Shown here piece after piece: positions 7,243 through 13,576 of a stretch of 14,605 bases of DNA; position 1 is the stretch's first letter; every line of letters starts with the position of its first letter. Position numbers and translations under genes: made by a program. Source of the DNA: DATKMS01 sp035541735 (GTDB lineage Bacteria; Desulfobacterota; Binatia; HRBIN30); contig DATKMS010000476.1 in the NCBI GenBank assembly GCA_035541735.1, forward strand, positions 1-14,605, given 5' to 3'. The notes beneath the pieces are model-generated. The model saw only the letters and a program-made list of their open reading frames with translations. It was not told where the DNA came from and searched no databases.

Positions 7243-7411
7243 GATATTGGGGAATAGTATTGCGTATTCATTTAGCTATATCGGCATCCAAATGATAGAG
7301 GCGCATTCGGCAATCCGAGCACTCTGGTCACGAGGACATGGGGTCGGCGCCAGGTTTCCGCAGGCGCCGCGGCGCTTCGCCGCGGGCTGCACGCCGTGAT
7401 ACGACGACCGC
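7238..7411. promoter_or_regulatory. Divergent intergenic region with AT-rich segment, repeats and GC hairpin
   Basis: Bases about 7243-7310 are clearly richer in A+T than the surrounding genes. They hold a 7-bp inverted repeat CCGATAT (7241-7247) / ATATCGG (7278-7284). GGCATCC occurs as a direct repeat at 7233-7239, inside the dehydrogenase start region, and at 7283-7289. A perfect hairpin of 8-bp arms, CCGCGGCG / CGCCGCGG with a CTT loop (7367-7385), lies 26 nt before the ATG at 7412. The region should contain the promoters of both divergent genes, but no convincing -35/-10 pair was found. Confidence 0.4.
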
Positions 7412-8497
7412 ATGGTGTCCAACGCCGCGACCAGTGCGCGCCCTTCGGCGTGGCTGGCCACCCCAGCACTCGACCTGGCGATGGCCTTCGGCTGGTTGCC
7501 CTTCTACGCGTGGCTGCGCACCACACCCGTCGTCGGTGAGGTGGGACACGCGGCGTTCCTGCCGGCGTTGAAGCTGGCAACGGTGGTCGCGCTCAGCGTC
7601 AACTTCGTGCATCGGCATTTCGTGTACTTCCTGTTCTTCGGCGACGAGCAGCAGCGCGTTCGGCACCCGCGCGCGTTGTGGCTGGCGCCGCTCATCGTCA
7701 TCGCCACGGTAGTGCCGCTGCGGCTGTGGTGGCCTCCCGGCTCCACCGTCGTGTTCGGTGCTCTCCTCGCCTGGAACATCTGGCACACGCTTTTGCAGCG
7801 CCACGGCATTGCACGCGCCTACGCCGTCAAGGCCGGCGGTGGTCTGGAAGCGCACGCCCACGGGCGCCGCGACTTACACACGCTGTTGGCGCTCGCCGCC
7901 TGTACCGCGGTGGTCGTGATGATGTTTCGGCAGGACACGTTCTACGGTCGGACGCAGCACGTCCTCACCACGCTGCACGTCGTGGTGGCGCAGGAGCATC
8001 CGACGATCGGTTGGGCGCTGCTGGTCATCGCCGGAGTGGCCACCGCGTCAAGGGTGTTTGCGTGGTCACACGCTGAAGCGCAGGCGCGACCGCGCGCTGG
8101 GCGAGTGCCGCGGTTGACGTTTTGCGCATCGACCCTGTGTCTGCTCGGCGTGTTCATAACGCACGGCCCGGTAGTTGGGTTTCTCGTCTTCGGCTTCGCG
8201 CACTCAATCGAGTACATCCTCTTCGTGTACCTTTTTTCGCGCCGGCGGATCGCACGTGGGGAGACGGCGCCCGGCCTCCGCGTGTTCGGAAGAGCCGTCC
8301 CTCTGCTCATCATGTCGGCGATCCTGCTCGTGTTGTTCGTGGCGGCGCGCCAGGTGTGGACAGTGCCTCTCTTCGTCGTGTACTACAGCACCACCTCGGC
8401 GCTTCACTTTTTTTATGATGGCCTGATCTGGAAGATGCGCCGCCCCGAAGTCCGCGCGCCCATCGTCGCCGCAGCCTTGGCGCGACAAGGCGCGTAG
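7412..8497 (+). CDS. Polytopic membrane protein with conserved-looking histidines, function unknown
   Basis: The product has 361 residues with roughly eight to nine hydrophobic segments. Histidines sit in or beside membrane helices: NFVHRHFVYFLFFGD (64-78), WNIWHTLLQRHGIARAY (121-137), FAHSIEYILFVY (262-273) and TSALHFFYDGLIWKMRRP (328-345). This spacing of HxH, Hx5H and single His with nearby Tyr and Asp suggests a bound metal, as in membrane di-iron or other His-ligand enzymes, but I cannot place it in a named family. An in-frame TGA at 7397-7399 forces the start to be at or after ATG 7412. No good ribosome site precedes it; an adjacent GTG at 7415 is an alternative. The gene is divergent from the alcohol dehydrogenase and convergent to the exchanger gene. 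Confidence 0.8.
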   Translation: MVSNAATSARPSAWLATPALDLAMAFGWLPFYAWLRTTPVVGEVGHAAFLPALKLATVVALSVNFVHRHFVYFLFFGDEQQRVRHPRALWLAPLIVIATVVPLRLWWPPGSTVVFGALLAWNIWHTLLQRHGIARAYAVKAGGGLEAHAHGRRDLHTLLALAACTAVVVMMFRQDTFYGRTQHVLTTLHVVVAQEHPTIGWALLVIAGVATASRVFAWSHAEAQARPRAGRVPRLTFCASTLCLLGVFITHGPVVGFLVFGFAHSIEYILFVYLFSRRRIARGETAPGLRVFGRAVPLLIMSAILLVLFVAARQVWTVPLFVVYYSTTSALHFFYDGLIWKMRRPEVRAPIVAAALARQGA

Positions 8498-8572
8498 CCG
8501 CGGCCACCCGGCGACTTCAGACTGCTTCCACGCCAGCCGGAACCGTGAGACCAGCGGCACGGCGCCCGTCCC

Positions 8573-9766
8573 TCACCGCTCGCGCCCGCCTTGCACACCA
8601 AGCCCAGCATGCAGAAAAGTCGTCAGCTCGCTGCGCTGGCGCACGAGTATCGCTGCACCGAGCGCCGCGTAAACCAACGCAAAGCCGTAGCGCACATCGG
8701 TGCTCGGGAAGAACAGCTGCAGGATGAACAGCGCTGCCAACACCCCCGACTCGAGCAGCGACAGTCGCAAATTGCTCAATACCGCTACCGCAAACAGCGA
8801 CTGCGCCGAGGTCAGCAGTATCTCCTCCACCTGACGTGCGTCGAGATGCAACGCCCCCGGGTGCCCGAGCGCGATGCTGTAGACGAGCGGCAAGGTGCCC
8901 ACCAGCAGCGTCCACTGGTTCACCTTCGAGGACACCATCGCACCCATCCCCGCCTGCGCGTCGCCCTTCAGCGTCAGAATGCAGGCGATGATGATCTCTG
9001 GAGCTTCGGAGGCCAGCGGGGCGAGCCATTGCACGAGCAGGAACTCGTCGATGCCGCGCCGCCGGCCGAGGTGGACAAGCGCCTCTGCAAACGGCTCCGC
9101 CGACCCCAGGATCACCGCCGCCGAGACGATGAACAACGCGATCACCACCGCGCGCCGCAACCACGGCTGCAACGCTGCCAGCGCCAACGCCGGACCGACG
9201 AGGTCTGGTTCGCCTGCTTCAGAACGCGCGATCCGCCACATGTAGGCCACGAACAGGCCGACGAATACGACAGTGTCGAGGAGCGAGAGCGTGCCCTTGA
9301 GCGGAATCACGAACGAATACACCGTCGCCAGCGACAGGAACAACAGCTCGACGGCGCGGCTGTCCGGGAGCTTCAGCTCGCGACGGCCGCCGCGGGCCCA
9401 GTACAGCACCACGATGAGCGGCCAGGCGATACCGATGAGCAAACGATTGGCCCCCGTCATGTTGGCGGTGGCGTAGGCGGCGTACTCCGGTTGGGTTGCC
9501 GCCTTCGAAGCAAAGTACAGATCGACGGCGTATTCCGGCAGCACTGCCACCAGCGCCAGAAACGACAACGCCAGCCCCTGCGAGATGTCCAGCTCGGTCA
9601 CCTCGGCCGCCCACGTCAGCAGAAACGCGCCGCCGAGAATGGCGACACCGAATGTGGCCGCCTCGAGAGCAGGCCCCAGCGCGGCGTGCGCGCCACTCAG
9701 CCGCAGCACGATCGCCGGCACGGTAGCCGCAGCCGCCGCTGCTATGAGCAACCAGTACCGCGTCAT
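8573..9766 (-). CDS. Sodium/calcium exchanger-like (CaCA family) membrane antiporter
   Basis: The 397-residue protein has about ten to eleven hydrophobic segments in two homologous halves. The alpha-1 repeat lies near 66-112 (ALVAVLPEYAVD, then YATANMTGANRLLIG). The alpha-2 repeat lies near 238-292 (LAPLASEAPEIIIA, then GDAQAGMGAMVSSKVNQWTLL). The PE dipeptides (P77-E78, P256-E257) match the cation-site glutamates of CaCA exchangers. The normal GNxxGSN signature is degenerate: ANMTGAN in the first half and AMVSSKVN in the second, so ion specificity is uncertain. The family exchanges Ca2+ against Na+ or H+ across the inner membrane. The start is ATG 9766, with a weak ribosome site. It lies 96 nt downstream of the JAMM gene on the same strand and may be part of that transcript. 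Confidence 0.85.
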   Translation of the reverse strand: MTRYWLLIAAAAAATVPAIVLRLSGAHAALGPALEAATFGVAILGGAFLLTWAAEVTELDISQGLALSFLALVAVLPEYAVDLYFASKAATQPEYAAYATANMTGANRLLIGIAWPLIVVLYWARGGRRELKLPDSRAVELLFLSLATVYSFVIPLKGTLSLLDTVVFVGLFVAYMWRIARSEAGEPDLVGPALALAALQPWLRRAVVIALFIVSAAVILGSAEPFAEALVHLGRRRGIDEFLLVQWLAPLASEAPEIIIACILTLKGDAQAGMGAMVSSKVNQWTLLVGTLPLVYSIALGHPGALHLDARQVEEILLTSAQSLFAVAVLSNLRLSLLESGVLAALFILQLFFPSTDVRYGFALVYAALGAAILVRQRSELTTFLHAGLGVQGGRER

Positions 9767-9862
9767 CGGCCGGCAATGCTGCCTGCAAGTCCATCGCCCT
9801 GCAACTGATCTTGGTCCCCGGTTTCTCGTCCGTGGCTTCTCCTTGGAATCAGGGAACGGAGA

Positions 9863-10333
9863 CTACGCGCCGGAGATCTCGATCTCGACTTCGACGAACC
9901 CGCGAACGGTCGCGTCCCAGGCGAATCCCTTCATGCGGCAGACGCGACGCCGGTGCACCGACACGACGATCTGGCCCGCAGTGGCGTAGTTGGGATCATC
10001 CACCCACCCTTCCGCGGCGGCTCGGTCCCAAGCGGAAAAATATGCGCCATGTTTCGGATGCGAGTGATAGACGGCCACCAGACGGATCTGGCCCCGGTAA
10101 GCTGCCTCCAGCAGCGGCTCCACTTCCTTCCAACGCATAGTGTAGGCCGTCCGTGCGGAGCGCGGGAATTGCATCGGGTCCTTGGCGTGCAACTGATTTT
10201 GCACGTTGCTGACGCGCACGACCTCGCGGCGACCCTGACGTTCGATGATGAAGCCACAGCATTCGTTTGGAAATGCCGCGCGGGCGTGTCGGCAAACAGC
10301 GGCAATGTTCGCTCGGCTCACCTGCAACCTCAT
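9863..10333 (-). CDS. JAMM/MPN-domain zinc metalloprotease (Mec-like)
   Basis: The 156-residue protein is a single JAMM domain. The motif is complete: E24 (NECCGF, 23-28), H90 and H92 (HSHP, 90-93), S100 and D103 (SAWD). The known family removes ubiquitin-like or sulfur-carrier proteins from their partners; bacterial stand-alone forms such as Mec cleave CysO-cysteine in cysteine synthesis. No ThiS/CysO, ThiF/MoeB or cysM gene is present here, so the substrate is open. The ATG overlaps the panE stop (ATGA, 10330-10333), showing translational coupling. An additional strong AGGAGG (10343-10348) lies 9 nt upstream of the ATG. The protein should be cytoplasmic, since it has no signal peptide. Cysteines C25 and C26 directly follow the catalytic Glu. 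Confidence 0.9.
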   Translation of the reverse strand: MRLQVSRANIAAVCRHARAAFPNECCGFIIERQGRREVVRVSNVQNQLHAKDPMQFPRSARTAYTMRWKEVEPLLEAAYRGQIRLVAVYHSHPKHGAYFSAWDRAAAEGWVDDPNYATAGQIVVSVHRRRVCRMKGFAWDATVRGFVEVEIEISGA

Positions 10334-11307
10334 ACTCCGCTCCCTCCTCGCATCCCCGTTCGCGCCAAGATCAAGCGCGTAAGTAGCTCGTTGGCGGGTG
10401 TGCGCAAGCCGTGCGACGTGCCACGCTTCCAGACCTCGCCGTTGATCGCCTCGATCTCGGTCCTATGCCCGCGCTCCAAGTCTTGCAGCATCGACGGGCG
10501 ATGACGGAAGGTCGAGGGCAGCAGGCGATCATAGAACAGGGCGCGGTAGTGCGCCGCCGATGCCCATGGCAGCGCCACGTGCTCGGCAACCGCAACGCAG
10601 AATGCCTCGTCGATGACCGCGTCCATGACGGCTCGCGTGTTGGCGTCTTCACCCAACGCGCCGTAGTGCACCCCAAGCAGGGCGCCGAGCGGGTTGAGCG
10701 CCGCGTTGTACAGGACCTTTCCCCAAAGCGCCGCTTCGATGTCGTCGCTGTACGCGCTCGGGATGCCCGCGGCCGCAAAACGCTCTGCCCACGCCTTCGC
10801 CGCAGCGTCGAGCGGATGCTCATGCCGCCGCCAGACGCCGATCAGCACGGGATCGGCATACACGGTCACCCGCACCCTGCCCGCGGCTACCACCTCTGCC
10901 CCGAAAATGACCCGTCCGGCCAAAACGTGCGACGCCCCCGCTGCCGCGCTCAACGCTTCGACATTTCCCAGGCCGTTCTGCAGTGAGATCAGCACCCCGT
11001 CCGGCGCCAGAAACGGCGCGACTGCGGCGCCAACCGCGCGCGTATCGTACGACTTGACGGTCACCAAGACCGCGTCGAACCGGTCGTGCAGTTGCGTGGC
11101 GTCGGTCGCCAGCTCGAACCCGGTGGCGACGTGCTCGCCCCACAAGCCCTCGACGTGCACACCGCCCGTGACGACTGCGTCGGTATGCACGGCACGCCCG
11201 AGCAGGGTCACCACATGGCCGGCGCGCCGCAACAACGCACCGAAGACCAAGCCCAGCGCACCGGCACCCGCAACCAGAATGCGGCGTGTATCGTATGGTG
11301 GAGTCAT
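10330..11307 (-). CDS. panE: 2-dehydropantoate 2-reductase (ketopantoate reductase family)
   Basis: The product has 325 residues from the ATG at 11307; the open frame continues far upstream, but that part overlaps the divergent nucleotidyltransferase and is not coding. The N-terminal Rossmann motif GAGALG (14-19), VKSYDT (84-89) and SLQNGLGN (108-115) are typical of PanE. Catalytic residues fit E. coli PanE spacing: K197, N201 and N205 (GKVLYNAALNP), then S272 and E284 (SMLQDLERGHRTEIE). The enzyme reduces ketopantoate to pantoate with NADPH in coenzyme A synthesis. No panB, panC or panD is nearby, and the family includes paralogues acting on other 2-keto acids, so the symbol is by family. 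It is the first gene of a minus-strand set, with a 4-nt overlap into the JAMM gene. Confidence 0.88.
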   Translation of the reverse strand: MTPPYDTRRILVAGAGALGLVFGALLRRAGHVVTLLGRAVHTDAVVTGGVHVEGLWGEHVATGFELATDATQLHDRFDAVLVTVKSYDTRAVGAAVAPFLAPDGVLISLQNGLGNVEALSAAAGASHVLAGRVIFGAEVVAAGRVRVTVYADPVLIGVWRRHEHPLDAAAKAWAERFAAAGIPSAYSDDIEAALWGKVLYNAALNPLGALLGVHYGALGEDANTRAVMDAVIDEAFCVAVAEHVALPWASAAHYRALFYDRLLPSTFRHRPSMLQDLERGHRTEIEAINGEVWKRGTSHGLRTPANELLTRLILARTGMRGGSGV

Positions 11308-11324
11308 CGAGCCCCCGACGTCAC

Positions 11325-11350
11325 AGCGGTTGTCTTGATACACAACCGTT
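11325..11350. promoter_or_regulatory. Inverted repeat in the panE / nucleotidyltransferase divergent spacer
   Basis: CGGTTGT (11327-11333) and ACAACCG (11342-11348) are exact inverted copies around the 8-nt CTTGATAC. The arms extend to nine base pairs if a G-T and an A-T pair are counted. It sits about 18 nt before the panE start and 75 nt before the start of the plus-strand gene, a plausible operator or 5' leader hairpin. No protein is assigned. Confidence 0.35.
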
Positions 11351-11424
11351 GCCGGGAATCCCAGGCGGTAGAAAATCTCCTCCCCCCTGTCCCAATCTCC
11401 CGTGTCGTCCCGTATCATGCCGTC

Positions 11425-12138
11425 ATGATGGCAGTCGTCCTCGCCGCCGGACGCGGTACCCGGATGGGCGCACTGACCACGCATACACCCAAGCCGCTGC
11501 TCACACTCAAGGAACGGCCGATCATCGAGCATATCCTCATCGGCTTGCGCAGCGCCGGGGTGGACCGCGCCGTCGTCGTCACCGGCTATCGCGGCGAACA
11601 GGTCGAAGCCTACCTCGGTGATGGTAGCCGCCTCGGCTTGCGCCTCACCTATCACCGCCAGGAACGCCCGGAGGGGACCGCCAAAGCGCTGCTCCGCGCC
11701 GCCGACGCGGCCGCGCAGGACGCCTTCGTGCTGTCGTGGGGCGACATCGTCGTCACCCCCTCCAACTACGGGGCACTGGTCGCCGCCTTCGCGCAGCAGC
11801 CATGCGATGCATTGCTTATGGTCAATGAGATGGACGATCCGTGGCGCGGCGCTGCCGTCTATGTGGATGCCCAATGGCGCGTGACCCAGCTGATCGAGAA
11901 GCCGCTGCGCGGCACATCGCAGACGTGCTGGAACAACGCCGGTCTTTTCGTCTTCACACCGGTGATCTTCACGTATGCGGCGCGCGTGCAGCCGTCGGCA
12001 CGCTGCGAGTACGAGTTGCCGCAGGCCATCGCCGCCATGATCCACGACGGCCGAGCCGTGCGCGCCTGTGCCGTGCGCGGCTTCTGGAGTGACCTGGGCA
12101 CACCCGAGGATCTCGCGGTTGCCGAAGGCGCACTGTAG
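11425..12138 (+). CDS. Sugar-1-phosphate nucleotidyltransferase (NTP_transferase family)
   Basis: The 237-residue protein has the nucleotidyltransferase signature LAAGRGTRM (6-14) followed by TPKPLL (21-26) with the phosphate-contacting Lys23. It also has EGTAKALL (83-90), a metal-site Asp in SWGDIVV (D107), LIEKP (156-160) and FWSDLGTPEDL (220-230). The length fits short single-domain members such as MurU or HddC, which lack the left-handed beta-helix. It should join a sugar-1-phosphate to an NTP, releasing pyrophosphate, in the cytoplasm. Base and sugar cannot be read from sequence. ATG 11425 is chosen (ATG 11428 is adjacent); no Shine-Dalgarno is visible, so the mRNA may be leaderless or weakly translated. 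It is followed 13 nt later by a galactokinase-like gene, which suggests that kinase supplies its substrate. Confidence 0.88.
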   Translation: MMAVVLAAGRGTRMGALTTHTPKPLLTLKERPIIEHILIGLRSAGVDRAVVVTGYRGEQVEAYLGDGSRLGLRLTYHRQERPEGTAKALLRAADAAAQDAFVLSWGDIVVTPSNYGALVAAFAQQPCDALLMVNEMDDPWRGAAVYVDAQWRVTQLIEKPLRGTSQTCWNNAGLFVFTPVIFTYAARVQPSARCEYELPQAIAAMIHDGRAVRACAVRGFWSDLGTPEDLAVAEGAL

Positions 12139-12140
12139 GT

Positions 12141-12145
12141 GGAGG
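12141..12145 (+). promoter_or_regulatory. Ribosome binding site of the galactokinase-like gene, deciding its start
   Basis: GGAGG lies 6 nt before ATG 12152 and just after the upstream stop TAG (12136-12138). The open frame itself runs further upstream into the nucleotidyltransferase gene; this site fixes the start at 12152. Confidence 0.8.
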
Positions 12146-12151
12146 CACCGC

Positions 12152-13510
12152 ATGCCCGCCGAGACCATCGCCGTGCTCTCGCGCCATGAGGAACAACGCG
12201 CCAGCCATCTGATCGATACGTTCCAGGCGACCATCGGCACCCCGGCACGCTGCGTGGTGCGAGCACCCGGCCGCGTCAACCTGCTCGGCGAGCACACGGA
12301 CTACAACGGCCTGCCGGTGCTGCCAATGGCCATCGACCGCAGCGTTCTGATTGCACTGGCGCCGCGTTTGGACCGGACGATACGCGTGTTCAACACCGCA
12401 CGGCGCTTCGGACCACGCACGTACACCCTGAGTGATGCCATTGCTCCGTACGCCGATGGCGACTGGGGCAACTACTCGAAAGCGGCGGCGCAAGAGTTGG
12501 CACGCCGCTGCGGCGCACAGCTGCAGCGCGGTGCCGAGTTCCTGGTCGACGGCGATATACCCAGCGGCGCCGGCCTGTCGTCATCGTCCGCGCTCGTCGT
12601 TGCCAATGCCCTGGCGCTGCTGGCAGCCAACGACGTGGAGCTGCCGTTCGAGACGCTCGCGGCACTGCTGCCGGTGGCCGAGCGCTACGTCGGCACGCTG
12701 AGCGGCGGCATGGACCAGGCCACGAGTCTGCTGGCGCGCGCCGGGCATGCTCTGCGGATCGACTTTTTTCCGCTCCGCGTGCGCACCGTTCCCGTCCCGG
12801 CCGGCTACAGCTTCGTGGTCTGCCACAGCCTGATACAGGCGGAGAAGTCAGGTGCCGCAAAGCAGGGCTATAATCTCCGTGTGATCGAGTGCCGTCTGGT
12901 ATGTCGCGTCTTGGACCGCTTGCTCAGCGCCGGCCTGCCCCGCAGCCTCACCACGCTCGGTGATCTCGCCGTCCTCTTCCCGCATCGCCCCCTGCTCGAT
13001 TTCCTTCCCTCCCTGACCGCGCAACTGCCGGAGCGGCCGCTGTCGCTCACCGAAGTCGCGGCCTTGATCGGAACCAGTCCACAGCGTCTGCGGGAGGAAT
13101 GCGGCGCCGTTGGTGACGCGTTTGCGTTGCTGCGGCGGGCGCGGCACGTGCTGTCGGAAGCCGAGCGCGTCGCGCAAGCGGAGACGGCCCTGCGGGCGGG
13201 CGACGCGCTGGCGTTTGGGCAGCTCATGGATGCCTCGCACGCCAGCTGCCGCGATGACTATGAGGTCAGCTGCCCGGAACTGGAAGAGCTGATTGCGCTC
13301 GCCAGGGACGCGGGCGCCGTCGGGGCACGCCTGACCGGCGCGGGCTTCGGCGGTTGCACCGTCAACCTGCTCCCTGAAGCCGATGTGCCGGGCTTCCTCA
13401 CCCGCATCGACCGTCACTTCTACCGCTCGCGGCTCGCCCACTCGGAGCGGGTCGGGGACTATCGCTTCATCTTCAAGCCGCAGGCCGGGGCCGGAGTGTT
13501 TCGGCTGTGA
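12152..13510 (+). CDS. Galactokinase / N-acetylgalactosamine kinase-like GHMP kinase (GALK2-like)
   Basis: The product has 452 residues with all GHMP kinase motifs: the galactokinase signature GRVNLLGEHTDYNG (40-53), the ATP-binding PSGAGLSSSSA (137-147), SGGMDQ with the likely catalytic Asp188 (184-189), and GARLTGAGFGGCTVN (391-405). It is longer than typical bacterial GalK (about 380-390). It shares features I recall from human GALK2, a GalNAc kinase: YNLRVIECRL (240-249), an insert with a small helical module (about 255-320), HASCRDDYEVSCPELEEL (363-380) and the C-terminal FKPQAGAG. It phosphorylates a sugar at C1 using ATP; galactose or GalNAc are the best guesses. The close upstream nucleotidyltransferase would then make the NDP-sugar. 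An L-arabinokinase or other relative is less likely. Confidence 0.88.
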   Translation: MPAETIAVLSRHEEQRASHLIDTFQATIGTPARCVVRAPGRVNLLGEHTDYNGLPVLPMAIDRSVLIALAPRLDRTIRVFNTARRFGPRTYTLSDAIAPYADGDWGNYSKAAAQELARRCGAQLQRGAEFLVDGDIPSGAGLSSSSALVVANALALLAANDVELPFETLAALLPVAERYVGTLSGGMDQATSLLARAGHALRIDFFPLRVRTVPVPAGYSFVVCHSLIQAEKSGAAKQGYNLRVIECRLVCRVLDRLLSAGLPRSLTTLGDLAVLFPHRPLLDFLPSLTAQLPERPLSLTEVAALIGTSPQRLREECGAVGDAFALLRRARHVLSEAERVAQAETALRAGDALAFGQLMDASHASCRDDYEVSCPELEELIALARDAGAVGARLTGAGFGGCTVNLLPEADVPGFLTRIDRHFYRSRLAHSERVGDYRFIFKPQAGAGVFRL

Positions 13511-13576
13511 CCGTTGGCTCGCCTTGAGATTAACGTCGGCTACGCCCTACCCCGAGGCCACAAGATCGTATAAGGC

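Noticed and set aside
8498..8572. Terminator between the convergent His-rich membrane protein and exchanger genes
   Set aside because: Only short GC pairings without a stable stem or T-tract were found.
8591..9808. 405-residue plus-strand open frame
   Set aside because: It is antisense to the exchanger, and its composition is extremely rich in Arg, Gln and His, as expected from the reverse of a hydrophobic membrane gene in GC-rich DNA.
11086..11424. Upstream extension of the nucleotidyltransferase frame
   Set aside because: It is antisense to panE, and the known family starts at the MMAVVLAAG segment.
10330..12297. 655-residue minus-strand open frame as one protein
   Set aside because: Only the part from the ATG at 11307 resembles a known family (PanE). 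The upstream 330 codons lie antisense to the nucleotidyltransferase and galactokinase genes and show no domain.
13511..13576. TATAAG near 13569-13574 as a -10 box for the phosphotransferase gene
   Set aside because: It is too close to the start codon, and no -35 partner was found.
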